From assembly GCA_032209605.1 (NCBI GenBank), contig JASFXZ010000055.1:1054001-1118000 (forward strand): DNA of 64,000 bases, read 5' to 3'. The stretch comes from Mactromeris polynyma. Lineage: Eukaryota; Mollusca; Bivalvia; Venerida; Mactridae. This document shows positions 35,845 through 49,937 of the stretch, one piece after another (the stretch's first letter is position 1; every line of letters begins with the position of its first letter). A model generated the notes under the pieces. It was given only the letters and a program-made list of their open reading frames with translations, did not search any database and had not been told where the DNA came from. A program made the translations under genes and the position numbers.

Positions 35845-36148
35845 AGTGTACTCATCTCATGAAGTAGACAAGCAATAAAAGTTGTAATATAAGTTCTGCG
35901 TTAAAACGATTTCATCCTAGGCTCTGATTCTAGTAATGGTAACATAGATTCGCAGCGAGTATTTATGGAGGCAAATTTGTAGCACCAAGCCGTGAGAGCT
36001 TTGTACCGATATTTCCGTACTCTGCATTTGATTCAAAGAGCGATTATCGAGTTAAGAGTGATGGACTACCAGCTTATGACAGGAATTGTAAACCTTATAA
36101 ATTGCAACGAGACTTCAGACATGTAATTTAAGAGACAAATAATGCATA
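35845..36148 (+). promoter_or_regulatory. Conserved upstream block of first exon B
   Basis: This is the counterpart of 28270-28595: TCATGAAGTAGACAAGCAAT, CAGCGAGTATTTATGGA, AGCACCAAG, TACCGATAT and GAGTTAAGAGTG occur in the same order. Sequence further upstream differs (SINE and MITE), so the duplicated unit appears to start near here. Confidence 0.45.
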
Positions 36149-36297
36149 ATGGATTTAATGTGGGCTTGGAAAATAGTTTGTATTCTTATGGATCTACTAA
36201 CTTATTTATTATCGTGTTTTAGGATTAAAACAACTGACGATAGAGAGGATGATACCGTACAGAATAAGATTAGAAAACACAACAATGATTACTTTAC
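36149..36297 (+). CDS. PRMT6-like gene, first coding exon B (paralogous copy of exon A)
   Basis: It has the same 49 codons plus two bases as exon A, with no indel and about 17 nucleotide differences over 149, roughly 89 percent identity. About nine residues change. The hydrophobic segment keeps its length and character (WAWKIVCILMDLLTYLLSCF), while the linker after it is more variable. The splice donor GTAAGT starts at 36298. The two leftover bases (AC) plus G from 49938 make Thr, where exon A gives Met, still completing YFxSY. Equal length, kept frame and kept donor argue that both copies are or recently were functional. They could be alternative first exons with separate promoters, or A could be a leftover of a tandem gene duplication. 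Confidence 0.65.
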
Positions 36298-36581
36298 GTA
36301 AGTTTATTTTCTATTTATTGTGTTCTGATTCACGATAAAATCTTGAATCAATGTTATTGTCGTAAGCATTGTTTCATATTACGTTAGTTCGTATAAGCAA
36401 CCGGAAACCAAACCAAGGTTATTACTTTGCGGACGCAATTTCACTACCATGCCCGAAGATACATTAATGTTTACATGACTCTAGTAATTATTTTGAAAGT
36501 CACTTATCACAGACAAGTGATACTTGAAAAATAGACTTGTACGAATGTTGTGACTGGTAGTCCAAAGCTATATGTCTGCAT

Positions 36582-37482
36582 TACCAGGGGCGGATCCAGG
36601 ATTTGGTCTTAGAGGGGGCGTAACTTTCGGGTTTTGCTCAAGTCTTATAAAACGACAATGACTGTTTATAAACATCATAATGATAAAATATAATGCTACA
36701 ATAAATCAGAATCGCTTACTTGAAAATCTTATAATTAAGGATATCTGTATATTTCCGTATTCATACTCAGACATCACACGCGTAGGAAGGTATTGAGCAT
36801 TGGGGCCGCTGATGGGGTGGGTGCGGGAGGGGTTTCCCCTCCGGATGAGAACATTTTAAGAAAATCACCTCTGACAGGCGCAAAATCCATCACTTTTAAA
36901 ATGATATTTTCCGAAAATTTGTTTAACAATTATTACATTTATTCATACATGTATATGTGCACGGACATGGTTTATATGTCCGTGATATGTGTAATTTTGT
37001 AAAAAAACACGGGACTTTTAGGGATATATTTTGGAACATCCATTTCAAAGTCTATTTTCTTAATGGAGATTCAGAATATGTATTTAATTTGTGTCTGTGT
37101 GCACTGTTAAAATATTTTTTGTGAGTAAATGAGATTATCGCCATTTAATTGATCGTCAAGTAAATGTAATTATCAAAATTTTACAACAATGCCAATATAA
37201 ATATACTTGTCACTTGGTTAGTATGCTTCCTTTCATATCTTCATTAATCCGCCGAATGTTTTAACACCCTAGATAGCAGCAAAGACCTAAATGGTATTTA
37301 GGTATTTGATAGCAGTCAGGGTACTAGCGACGGCCCCTGCCTGGTAGCGATGATGCGTATTAAATATCTTGGCTGAATGCCAATACAATAAGTGACTGGT
37401 TTTGACTAGTTTAAGATACAGATGAGGTGAAGGGATCATAAAATGTCCGCGGGTGCACCCCCCCCCCCCTGAATCCACTAGT
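36582..37482. mobile_element. Possible non-autonomous DNA element with GGGG-CGGATCCAGG end
   Basis: The left side has AGGGGCGGATCCAGGATTTG followed by AGAGGGGGCG. The right side, inverted, reads ACTAGTGGATTCAGG followed by a G run and GTGCACCCGCGG. The middle contains a G-rich stretch (36805-36845). The ends look like imperfect inverted repeats, but no target duplication is clear, and the right end abuts the Tc1-like relic. Confidence 0.35.
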
Positions 37483-37585
37483 GATTCCCCCAACACGTTT
37501 GTCGTCTAAACCTGTGTTAAAACATAGTGTTGTTACATGTAAGACACAAAACCAGGATAATTTTGAAAAACGTCGTTGATACGCC

Positions 37586-38586
37586 ATGCCAAGGTTGAAT
37601 GAAACTGACAGATGCCGCGCCGTAGGCATGATTGAAGCTGGTGTACGTCATACTGACGTTGCCAGACAATTTGGCGTTCACCGAAATACTGTAGACGCCT
37701 TGTGGAGACGGTAGCAACAGTTTGGGGCAACCAGAGACCGGCCTCGATCAGGACGTCCACGCGTAACGTCTATTCGCCAGGATACGTACATCCGGGTGGT
37801 TCATCTCCGTGACCGACTCAGAACTGCTTCTTTGACGGCTAGAAGTATTCCTGGCCTTAGAAGAATCAGTCCCCGAACAGTACGTAATCGATTGCGTGAA
37901 CGAGACATACGTCCACGACGTCCTGCCATACGTCCCGTTCTGCAGCAACGTCATCGTGTAGCACGTTTTGCCTGGTGTAGAAGACACATACACTTCACGC
38001 AACAGGACTGGGCACGTATTCTTTTCACGGATGAGTCCAGGTTCCATCTCGACAGCAGCGACGGCCGTTCTAGAGTGTACCGTCGTGTTGGTGAACGTTT
38101 CCATGACAGTTGTGTGATTGAACGACGTCCATTCGGCGGAGGTAGTGTCATGGTGTGGGGTGGCATCTCATCCCGTGGTAGAACAGCACTTGTGGTTGTA
38201 GACGGCACACTTACAGGCATCAGATATCGTGACGAAATCATACGGCCTCACGTCCTTCCATTTGTGCAGCAACGTAACGCCACGCTGCAACAGGATAACG
38301 CTCCCCGCACGTCGCGCGGGTCGTCACCGACTTTTTGACCCAGAACAATGTGAATGTGCTGCCCTGGCCTGCAATATCACCGGATTTGTCGCCTATAGAA
38401 CACGTGTGGGATGAGCGACGGTTACGTGGCCTCCAAAGTCAGCCGTTGACGTTACCTGACCTATCACGTGCGCTTGTCAGAATCTGGAATGGTATTCCCC
38501 AGGCATTTTTCAGAACACTTGTCACATCAATGCGGCGTCGTTGTCAAGCATGCATCGATTCCAATGGTGGACATACACGGTATTGA
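37586..38586 (+). pseudogene. Tc1-like DD34E transposase, one stop and one frameshift
   Basis: The frame starts at the ATG at 37586 with an N-terminal helix-turn-helix region (GVRHTDVARQFGVHRNTV), the DNA-binding part that recognises the inverted repeats. A TAG at 37712-37714 interrupts it at codon 43. The same frame then runs through a second helical domain and the DDE catalytic domain: LFTDESRF (first Asp), GGSVMVWGGIS, and LQQDNAPR (second Asp). A one-base loss near 38304 moves the rest into another frame, which ends with SPDLSPIEHVWDE (catalytic Glu) and a terminal stop at 38584-38586. The Asp-to-Glu spacing is 34 residues when the frames are aligned, the Tc1 hallmark. The total of about 333 codons is normal for Tc1 transposases. 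The GC content is well above its surroundings, suggesting recent arrival. I could not fix the terminal inverted repeats. It lies in the first intron of the PRMT6-like gene. Confidence 0.92.
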
Positions 38587-39284
38587 TGAGCTGAACTTTG
38601 TTTAGAGAACGTCTCTGAAAATTGATCTCCATCTAAGACGCAGCTGATTCAATAACCATATCAATTGAGCTGGTGTTAAATAAAGGTAAGATAAAACCCT
38701 GTTGAAATTTTTATTGCGATTCCTTACATACCTCCTAAGTTATAGCATATTATACACATGCACAGTTTCTTTTTTCCGCTAGTATATATTAGAATATATT
38801 TTGTAAAATCGACAGTCAGAAATGTTTATCAAGTCACTCGTTTTTTAATATATTATTAATTTCGTGTACATACTCTTCATGATAACACAATATGTGGTCA
38901 ATATACATAACAAATATGTTTTCTACAATCAAGAAATAATCGAAGGTACATTGTTATTCACTGCAGACATGGTTGTTCTGAAAAGTTAAATGCATTATGT
39001 ATCATTATACTACATTCATAATGAGCGTTCGTTTTGTAAACGCGATCTTCCACGTGGTACTTTTGTCTCATTTTACACAATGCACGCTTTAAGCCCTTTA
39101 AGACTTATAAATGGCTCATTAGTAGACACCCATTTACGGAAGAAAATGTTCTACTTAACAATGTATGTCAGCATTCTTTGACTGCAACGAGTCAACATCA
39201 CAGAAACAGCAAAAAGAATAGAAGAACTGAAATATTGATGCCTAATTTGAAAGAAAGATTAAGTTGTTACACAATACTAAGGCC

Positions 39285-39430
39285 TCCCCACACAGATCAC
39301 ACAGAAACATCAGCATACGACATATAAGAGATGGAGGAGGTATAAGGTCGAACATCTATAGGAATGGGATAGTAAGACATTGTCTACAACCATGGAGAAT
39401 TTAAGGGGACAACATGGGGGAATAGATTGA
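39285..39430 (+). repeat. Dispersed repeat Y, single-unit copy
   Basis: GGCCTCCCCACACAGATCAC, AGAAACATCAGCATACGACA and GAGGAGGTATAAGGTCGAAC show the unamplified form of the segment that forms the 31-kb minisatellite. Confidence 0.6.
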
Positions 39431-42400
39431 ATGGATGGAATACATCACAGGACAAGCAAAGAAAGCTAGGGATCACGGGTATAAAGGGGGGGGGGGAGGA
39501 ACACGAATATTATATCAAATCAGGATACTGCACATGGAGAAACGGGGACTAAAACATAAATAATAATTACATAGCGATTTTTTCAGCATTGGCACTATTA
39601 GTAAAACACTGGGGGTTTAAAGCAATTTAATAGCTAGCTACCTTCACACTTGATTGCTCTAATGGTCATTGATTTCCAACTTATTGACTCAAATTGTCTT
39701 AAGTAGGAAGAAACTCGTGAAGTGCCTCGAATTTGTTTAAGAACAAGTGTGTGTCGTAAATAGACACTCCTATTATTGTGTTATACGGTTGCAGGGTCTG
39801 CATTCTACTCGAAATAGATTTTTTCAGAATTTTTAATGCGTACGATAACCTGGCGACCTCATGACATTGTTTATCAATGGCAAACTTGGAAATTATTTAT
39901 ACCTTTCAATACATTTGTTTCATTCTTTTGAATTTACATAGAATGTCATTGGCAAAATTATGCATAGGACGCGCAGGTTTTATTGTGCCAACTTTAAAGT
40001 AATATTATGCTCACGTTTTTGTTTATTTGTTTACCTAAACAAACATGAAAAATATACATCCTATAGTTAAAACATCAATAAACATGCATTAGCAAAGAAT
40101 GAACTCATAATGTATTGATCCGTATTTGTTGAAGAAAGATGTTGTACATCATAAAATTTGAAAAAACAATTTTCAGTTTTCTTAACAATCAGGCTATTTT
40201 ACAAGTTTTGTCTGGCAGCATCGGTAAAAACAGATGTTTTCAATCGGTTTTAGCCAATGTAACAACAATACTGGATGAAGCCAATTCAAACATTTAATGT
40301 TCAGATGAGCCAGATTTAAATTGATAGTTATGTAATTAACTACGCGCATCGTGTGCTTCAACTATGTCCATACCGGAAAATAGCTATCTAAATAACCCCT
40401 TAAACAATGTTATCGTTACAATGCATAATGTAAGACAATTCCTAAATAATGCAGAAGAAGATATCCAGATATAAGTGAAAGAACATATTTGGATTTAATT
40501 GCGATCGCAAATGGGTAAAACGTCAATATGAATTAAGATGGAGATATGATGTATACAATTGAAAAGAAAGAACCAGCTTCAGTTGCTCTGGTCGGCGGTT
40601 TGTCCACTTCCATAACATATTTAGCAATAGCTTTACATATGATTGAATGATGGAAAACTACCACAAATAATGTAGTGTGTTAACAAGCCTTTGAAAGCAG
40701 CTTGTTTATCCTTTCGCCGGAAACTAAGAGTGTTAGAATTGTGTCAACCATACCCCGTACATTGCAGGTTTCACTGTGTCTTGTCTATTGATAAGGACCT
40801 TAGATTTGATCTTCAATTCCTTTTCCCGACTTCATTGGTGGTTTTAATTTCTTGTTAATAATATAAATTTGCGGTCACATCACATTTTATTAATGTTTTT
40901 GGGTAATTTGTATTGTCGTTTGTGTTTTGTATTGGGTGCTTGTCGTATATGTTAACTTCTATGAGCGTATTTGTCATGTTTATTTGATTGCTTGAACTTT
41001 GGCAACATAAAGATGAAGTACAATGTTGGCATGTGGTAAAATGTTTTATGCCCGCTAGTATCTCTACTGACAGTTTCAATGTTGTTAACTCGTTGTGTTG
41101 CTACGTTTCAATATGTTTGATCAATATATGGTGCTGTGTGCCAGTATCTCATGGACATTATTATATGTATTCCACGATTTTGTTTTGTTTTATTCTGCAC
41201 CCCAGGGACCTGTGTGGGTAGACGCTGCTTTGAGACTGTGGCCTCGCATGTGCTGTGTTGTCTCATATTAATCAGGTTCATGTTGTTTGTGACACTACTT
41301 ACAATACGCTGATGCTGTTCATGACAGCGAATTATGTGATATTTTCCTAACCGACCTACGTAATGTTTTGCACAAAATGTCTATGAAGTGTCAGATTAAA
41401 GATTAAACATATCATGTGACAATTATATCGCTTTCTTGGCGTTTTTGTATAATAACAATGATTTCAGATATGTGTATGGTGCTATATTTATGGTCAATAT
41501 TAGGTTACATATAGAGATATTACGATGGCTGTATAATGTAACACACGTAAGTCCTCAATAGTATCGCTATTTGAAGAAATATACTGTTATATACGAGCTA
41601 ATTTCCAATGTTGAATAAATATTAATTTGTATCATTCCATGAAACTAGTCGCCGCAGTTTTACATTTTGCAATATTAGAACAGTACAGGTATGTACTTGC
41701 GTAATCATGTCTGAGCGTGTACCCAGTGAGGCTCTCTAAAGTGCGTGATATATATTTTCACGATTTATCGATTTGCATGTATCAAAGGATATTATCTATA
41801 ACAGGCGTACTTTAAATATATATATTCCAATGAAATATCAGCGTTCAAAATCACTGTTAAATCTTAACCTGAATAAATAATAAAGCAACATAGTACGTCC
41901 TCTATGAGACACATGTTTACTTCTTTGGTAAAATATGGAGTGCCAGTTTGTCCTTCTGAATTACAGGACGGTCCGCTTACTACATCTACTTTCATCTCGT
42001 GATATGGGAAATATATTTTCTTTTTTCACTTGTATACAATCATGTTTTAAAGGTATTATATAAGACATTAATGCAAAGTTCCGTATATTTGGGATGTAAT
42101 GAATTTCTAAACCTTATACAATATTAAAACAAATAAAAGCAAGATGTAGGGCAGTATTGTCGATTCAAAATTAATTGAGGGTTCCGTAATTGTGTACATT
42201 ATGTTTATTGGTCAGTATTTTACAAAGCCTGTCTTCACTGGCTGATCAATCAACTTCATAGTTTGTTAACGGCCGTTCTCAAGTAAATATAATGATATAG
42301 CCAGATAGATAGATTTCATTTACACTTTATTACTTTACCTATGCGGCTATTAAATGTAATCCACATAAACCTCCTAACATTAATACTTTATGTCATATTA

Positions 42401-43134
42401 ATTTTCATAAACGGATAACTAATACCGTTTAATGAGTTTTCAGAACTTCTCATATATTTATAACTACATGAAGGCATGGCACAGACAACCCCAACATATG
42501 CTTGTATAATTGCACTCAATAAAACGGCAATATCTTGCAATGGAACTATCGAATATTCTCTGAACGTTGCACTTACATTCGTATAGCAGACTCATTTATT
42601 TTACTACAACCTATTCAGTTTAATAGAAAGTATAGTTTCACAGCGATTTTATGAGGTCTATCCCTGCTTGACATTTGCACTTCGCGTAATGGTGATGCAA
42701 AATAAAGTATAATGACATTCAATGTAAACAAGACCTCTGTTATAAAAGTATGTTCCCTGAAGTAAACCGACATACGTTATGCATTTTGGTCGGAACTGTT
42801 TGATGAGATTATGTCTGTTTAATATGAATTGCCAAGAAGGGAACAATGTTGCAAATTTGGAATATTACGAAACATAGAACTTATATTATGTCTAAGCATA
42901 TAAAACAAAACACTTATGTAATGGCAAATTACGAAAGAGTTGTACCAATGTCAATGAAATACCATTAAAGTCTGTCCCACTTGACCAAACACATACGTAG
43001 ACATTTAAAGTGGAAAGTGTCGGGTATGTCGAAAAGAAAGTCTAGTCACTAAATAGTTTACCTACTTCATACACATTAATCTTGTAGTGAATACGAATTA
43101 TTTCTTCAACTGGTTGATAATGATGTTCTACTAA

Positions 43135-43260
43135 GTTCAGTTTGTTATATACCCTTGTACTTCCTCAATGCCTGCTGTTTTGGGGACTGTTGTTTTCCCG
43201 GAGGTATGTGTGGGGAGGCAGTGTCTTGTGTATGTGGTGTTCTCTGTAGCAACATATTCT
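43135..43260 (-). repeat. Dispersed repeat Y, minus orientation
   Basis: On the minus strand: GTTGCTACAGAGAACACC, ACATACACAAGACACTGCC, TCCCCACACATACCTCC and GGGAAAACAACAG. It corresponds closely to 51838-51920. A weaker piece lies near 47.46-47.50 kb. Confidence 0.65.
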
Positions 43261-46059
43261 CTCTTTTAATAATAGAAACAACGATTGTACACATGTCTCT
43301 ATTTAAATGCACACACAACCAAATGTTTCTTCATACTGACTGGTTCATTTATTCCAAGTTATTTATTGTTTAACGAGTATACAGATACACGTTTCACAAG
43401 GGTTGTTGTAAATGCATATGTATTTACAACAGTTACTAATATTAATAGCAATTAATACTTATACTTCACAAGGTATTATGAATCTCACAAACCCCAATTA
43501 CATAATGTGTATTAGGTAATGTTGAGTGTTCTGAGCATTCCGAATCTGGTTTTAATAAAAGTTTAGTAACATTTAGTCTTTAGACTTTATTTTTGACTTT
43601 ATGATTAAAGAAAGTATAACACAGGAAATACACATCCTGAAATAAATCTACACTCCGCATTTTCAAACGCGCAATGCTGGTTTTCTCAACATTCAAAGGC
43701 TTGTATTGGGTCCTTACACTTTCATCACAATCCGAAATATTTTTAAGATTCCATAAAATGAAGCTTAACTAAAACACTGCAAGTAAACTATTTTGCAGTT
43801 TAAATATACTATCATATAGACTTATAATGATGTTTTCGAATTCTAGGTTTAGAATACTGTGAGTTAAATCATCGTTAACACAATATCTATTTTAAGTCTG
43901 AGGCTTTTCCGTTGTCTTAATAAATAACAATCCGAAAATGGTTATATGTATCTATTCTGTATATAAAAATATAGTATAAACGTCTGCAGCCCATACTTAT
44001 TGGGTTTCAAATGTTGAAACAAATATCGTGTATGCCATCATTATATAGTATGTTCAATCAGGGAATATTTGGAATACGCCAGACAGCAAAGATATTTTGA
44101 ATTTATTTGAATCAATACGGATTGATCCAGAGTGCAAAAAAAATCATTTAATTATTAAAATGCATGACGATGCATTATTCAACAATCAATAGTTTCAATG
44201 TAACAGTTTGATTCTTCAACATTTGTAGCAATGAATGATTATTCATGAAAATAGTTATTGCAATCACCATTAACGTTTCTACGTTTGCTTTGTGAAACTA
44301 TATTTAATAATTCTGAATATGAAAACAACTGTTGGAAAGCCAAATCAAGATTGTCCATTGACATCATGCGGAAATCAGTATCGTTTATGAATCCTTTCTG
44401 GATACATGCAGCAGCAGATTTCGATGCACATTTTCCTTTTTTCAGATTCATCTTGTCTTAGCTAATAGGGCTTACTGTTCAGTCAATGTCTGGTGACTGT
44501 CCGTGTCTTCCTTGATTGTGTCGAGTGTATGTCACAACTCCAGGTCTAAATATTGGAAGTAATGAATAATACGTTTACTAGGCTTCTTATCAGTTAGTGA
44601 CTTATCCCTATCATTCATTATATACAACCAGAGCATGTTTAATAATGCAAGAATAAAATGTCCAGAGAAGACGACATTCACAAAGGTGAGTGTCTCAGAC
44701 ATACATAGGTTAGGAAAAACGTCCAGAATGGGGAGAGGTATACATAAAACTAAACAGGACTACACAACTATTTCGCTCGAAGAGAAATTTGACAAAGCAC
44801 GACCACCTCGTAGCTTTGGAATTGGCGGTATGTTAAATGGGAGTTATACCAATTTGACGACATGCCAACCATGCACTTAATAATTATCTTGTAAAGTATA
44901 ATCAGTTTAACAAAAATGATACTGTTGATAGAAACTTAACTATACCGTAAATTTCACAAATAATGGACATTACAAAATGTCTAAGAAGTCAAGCAGGGAA
45001 CACCTCATACAAAGTGCACAGCCCCTCCAAAAGAATGAAAAGATATGATTTTAGGCAATCCCATCCATTATCCATAATTCACTTTGCAAACAAATCACTT
45101 AGATATGATATCATTTTAGCTATTTATTTATTTATGTTGTACGTAATGGAAGGAGGGCAAAGGGCGTCGCTAGACTTAACACTAAGCATATCGATACGTG
45201 GATCACTTACTTCTCATGTTTATTTAATTATTATGAACAATGTTTGGTTGAAAAACAAATGAACTTCAATTTCAATATGCTTTTATTTGTTTTCATAAGC
45301 AAGCAGTATTGGGTAAAATGATACACCTAATGTTGTTTTATCTCCCGGACATTTTATTGCATTCCTTCTATTGTTTAACAGGCTTGTAAGTAACGCTCTG
45401 TCAATGTCGTTTCTCTTCTTGCATTCCCTCGGAGTGCTGGGTCTTCTTAAAATTATCGTGTTATTTCATCATACAAAATTCAAACTTTTCACGTTCTTTC
45501 CGAAGTTCCTAAGGAACGGTTTCATTAACAAGCTTCGACTTACATCTTTAGATCAAGCACTTATTCTAATTGTTTGGTCGTTGTATCTGATCTCAGTTCT
45601 TAACTTAAGTAATATTGGGCTTAACTGTGTAATTACATATAAATCTCCAGGTTCTTGAGGCTTTGTTGTTCATTAGTTAATCAGGGGAAGGATAAAAGTC
45701 AGCATGTGTGTGCTAACGGTGGTATTATGCTAATGCATTTTCAATTTATTGGTGAATTCCGAAGATATTATAGCATATTTTCAGAAATGTGTTTGTCTGT
45801 ATATCACACAGATACGTAGTTGAAATAACGTTCCAAAACCGAGACGCCATGGGTATACAGTTTGGTTTTGACATTCAGCTAAGGGACACACTATGTAGAT
45901 GAGGTATATTACCGCTTTCATAGTTCGATGTGTAGGTGAGGGATGTTACTTTTAGAACTGACAAACTCATTTTATAGGTAATGTACAAACAGCACAATGC
46001 TGGACACAAATTTGTATATTAAGTCAAAAGTGATTTACCAATCCATACATGAGACCTGT

Positions 46060-46215
46060 TTTATATATAGTCGGACATTGTTCACCTGGCTCTCAGGATT
46101 ATTCGCACAAATCCGTAAATTATCGTCGGCGAAAAACGAAGATCTACTTATTTTACTGTATAATCATCAAGTGTCAGCTGTACGAGGACGGTGACCAGGC
46201 ATGAAGAGAGTGGCG
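46060..46215 (+). repeat. Dispersed repeat Z, copy 1 (partner 62608-62730)
   Basis: Shared landmarks are ATAGTCGGACA, GGATATTCGAACAAAT-like sequence, CGTAAATTATC, CGGCGA, and ACGAGGACGGTGAC. The identity is moderate. No open frame is conserved. Confidence 0.55.
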
Positions 46216-49200
46216 AAAAGTACTATATGTTGTATTATAATATTTGAATTTAGTATCAAAAATGTCATTTAATGAGTTAAACTAGCTTTCATTATTCTTT
46301 GCCGCTCGCTCCGTGCACAACCATCCGAAGTTGACCCTTTGGAGATCAGCTCAGAGACTCATATATGTACATGTTTTGATTAATTATGTTATTTCTATAC
46401 ACAATATACTCTTGTGTTCAGAGCTTTGCTATGTAAAGTTACCTATTAAATAGCGGAGTCGGGCTTGAAAGCAGAATTTGATATCGAACAATTGTCAACT
46501 CACGACTATTTTACATGCAACAACATTGTGATTGAATAGGCGTACTAGGGAAACAAGCGACGAACGTACTTTTCAACCATATAGCTCCACCATTCAGATA
46601 CTAGAACAGCTCATGTGGGAGTCGTATTTGTGTTTTATGGTTCATTGACGAGCTATACGAGTATGGAGGAGACATATAAAATGATATGTGAGATGTATAC
46701 GAACGCTGACATGTGCCATTAAAGCACTACTGAAGGCTGTGTCATACTCCGACTAGTGGAGAAATAATTACCTCTCATAGTTTCCAATACAGTTCACCAC
46801 GAACTATAAAAAGCAGTAGGCGTTAAATTGACGTTTTATTTGTTATCCTCATCAAGGCTACGGAACCAATAATTCATAATAAATGACTGCAAATAATTCA
46901 AATTGTCAATTAATTAGTATAAATTACCATTGTATGTTTTCCCGCTGGAGATATATTGGCATTTCTTTAATTATTAACGAAGCAAATTGCTAGATCAATA
47001 TGATAACAACTCATTTGTAGAAATATCACCCATATTAGGTTATAATGGTTGTTTTAGAGCAAATAATATCCCACGGTGTAAATCAATAATACTGAAGTGT
47101 ATGAAAATGCCAATGTCATATTTTGACAAACAGACAGATATTTATATCAATAAAACATGACACATAGATTGGTTTCATTATTTGGTTGATATATGATTGT
47201 TGATACAAAAGAAATGTTTATGGCGGTCAGTCCCGACTGAAGCATGTCTAGAAAAGTTTGGAAACTAATTCGATCGTCCAAAGGATTTTATTGTAATCTT
47301 TATTTCCAAACAGTAACAGTTGTTTAAATCAGGCTATGCTGATTCTGTTGTTCCCGTTAAATACTCAATAGCCGCAACTTCTCTATGAACAATTACCAAA
47401 CATTCCCATGTTAACAACACAGTTACATGCCGTTGTTGTATCAATGCCACACAACAATGTAGAACACTCTGTGGCGCTCCCTGTAGCAACTTATCTCTCG
47501 CTTTGACTATGATGGTAGTTACTTCTTATGTTTATATTTCCATATCCTCTTGTTCTTTTGGAGTTGCATTGTGCTTTGGATGGGTATTTTCAGCTCAACT
47601 GATTGAATTACTTTGGGTTTACCATATCAGCTACTAAACATCATTCGTGTAAAATAATAAAATAATCATTACTGACGAATTAGATTTAAATATGTTCCAT
47701 CAAATAAAGCAAATGAATGCATTCTACCAGTTTCGTATTTTAAACCTACGGTACCGGTAGAAAATCTACATTAGACGACTGAATATAGAAACTCGACATA
47801 GAATGCATTGTAGATATACACATGTATGTAAATATTGTTTGCTCATACACTCATTTTGCTCTTCAGTTTGCTTTATTTCAGTGTTATATTCATTTGTATT
47901 GACTATATATGTTAAATATGTTGAATGTTTTAGCACAGTTAATTTCCTGATGATTTAATAGTTATTTAACTAAACTGTGTCAGTTAATATATATTGAACG
48001 CTCGTGATACTAGAAACAAGCTAGTGTCTCTGAAGTTTCTATAAATCTGTCTAAAATCCATCGCATGTGTGCGCTTACTTTCATCAGAAGTTCAATGTTC
48101 TCAATATAGGAATGTGCTGTAAATTCGACCCAATTTTGATGTATGTCGACAATAACTTGAGTTGTGTGATGAAAGAGAATACTGTTTGAAGTATTGCTTC
48201 TATCTTGTACCGATATTTGATTATTTTCACATACAAGATCCCAGTGCATCGAAACCAATCAGTTATCCCTACCGTAATATATTTAGAAATTCCTTCGACA
48301 ATTCTAGGTAACCTCATTACTTTGTTTGTTCTCATTTGGTTTGTAATGTATTACCCTAGCGATTTTGTAATTACTGATTGCAAGGTCTTCCCTCCCTTCT
48401 TTGATGTATGGTTAGATGTAGTTTATCTTAATCCTGGCATCAAATCATGGAATTTATGTATTTCCACGCATTCTAGTATAGCGTTTGTTTGGTTTGATAA
48501 ATGTCCGGAAAGAGAAATGTTAACAAACATTCTACAAAGATTAATAGCATTCTATTACTTTCAATTTGTAAGATTAAAGCATTCAAGATCTCTTCCTACA
48601 AATTAGAATTTGATTTACAATACATATTTTCTAAAGTTAACTTGTTTATGGTTTGTTTATCATTATTCCAGACTCTTATGTATCAAATTAGTTGTACGTT
48701 TACTGCTGTGCATATTTCTATGCCCAGTAGATAAAATCATTATTTGATTCACCTGTTTTACCTATAATTACAGGTTCTTTTCTCCTGTTTGATTTATTAA
48801 TATGATTTACTCGTGGCAGGAAAAATGTACAGTTTAACAAATGTTTAAACGCCCAATAAGAGTTATGTTCACCATTTACATACATGTATTTGTATTATGT
48901 ATTTATTAATGGTTATTACAAATGTCTGTTTCGTCGTTGAAAAGAACGCCTATGAAAGCCATCAAATGATGTTTACAAAATACGTCATGTTTGACCATGC
49001 CGCCATTTCCATACATAGCCGATGTACTTCTGTGACTTTCCGCATGCGAAATACATATTCAATAGAGCACAAGTATTGAAGACGACTATCCAATCTACAA
49101 CCGTTGAAATGCAACTCATTGTATTTAAAACCGCGATCACATGATGTGACGTCACTTATGTCTGTTGACAGAGGGTGTATAAAGAAAGCAAGGTTAAATT

Positions 49201-49937
49201 AACCGGTCGACGGGATAAGAAATGGTTGCTTTTTGCGCCGATATAAAATTCTTCAAAATTTGATGGCCAATTTAAGCATGTGAATTACTGAGATTTCGGG
49301 TATACTTAAATGCGGGAAGATTGTAGATAACCACACATTTTAAACCAAACTTGTATTTACGATCCTTCATGGCACGTGAAGACACAATGGAATTATTCTT
49401 GTGATATGGTTTACAAGGTAAAGCCCGGATAAGTCTAATATGTTTAATTTGTGCATTACATTTTATAGTCTGCATGTTGCTAACAACGCTTGTGAAAATG
49501 AGCCAGAAATATAGGGTTTACCAGAAACCAATAAGCACTCTTTAAACAGAATAATATCGAAGAAACACGTGCTAAAAAAACTGGAGTTTCCTTCGTCTAA
49601 TATCACCATTAGGCCAGCAGTAATAACGTTACCACTGTTATGTTCCTAATGAGCCATAGAATAATTGTATTCCGAAGCCCCGTAGAGAGAACTGCTGTCG
49701 GTATCTATTTCATAGTTTGCATCGATTTCATTACAACTATACACCCTATGTGTACCGGGACTTCATTTAGGGACCACTGACGGTCATTAGGATATAGTAT
49801 GAAGCAACGCTTTTCGTCAAAAACACAACGGCTTGTTACAATTAGTTACTTTTAGGGTGTCTTGGTCTTTGGATTCGTTCTGGTACATTGACCATACATT
49901 ACAATTGACTTTAATGATAATTCAATTATATTTGCAG

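Larger units (their letters stand above)
38690..49937. other. Remainder of PRMT6-like intron 1
   Basis: This is AT-rich DNA with scattered repeats, listed separately where recognised. Open frames at 44635-44880, 45371-45658 and 48205-48606 carry no domain I recognise. A G run lies at 39487-39497. The intron is about 13.6 kb from exon B or 21.2 kb from exon A. Confidence 0.5.

Noticed and set aside
37748..38241. Minus-strand frames of 118 and 96 codons
   Set aside because: They are antisense shadows of the Tc1-like transposase, whose GC-rich codons leave the opposite strand open.
45371..45658. 95-codon hydrophobic frame as a membrane protein
   Set aside because: Hydrophobic residues are expected from T-rich DNA; no motif or supporting context.
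48205..48606. 133-codon frame as a gene
   Set aside because: No domain, no splice or start context, AT-rich composition like surrounding intron, and it overlaps open frames on the other strand.
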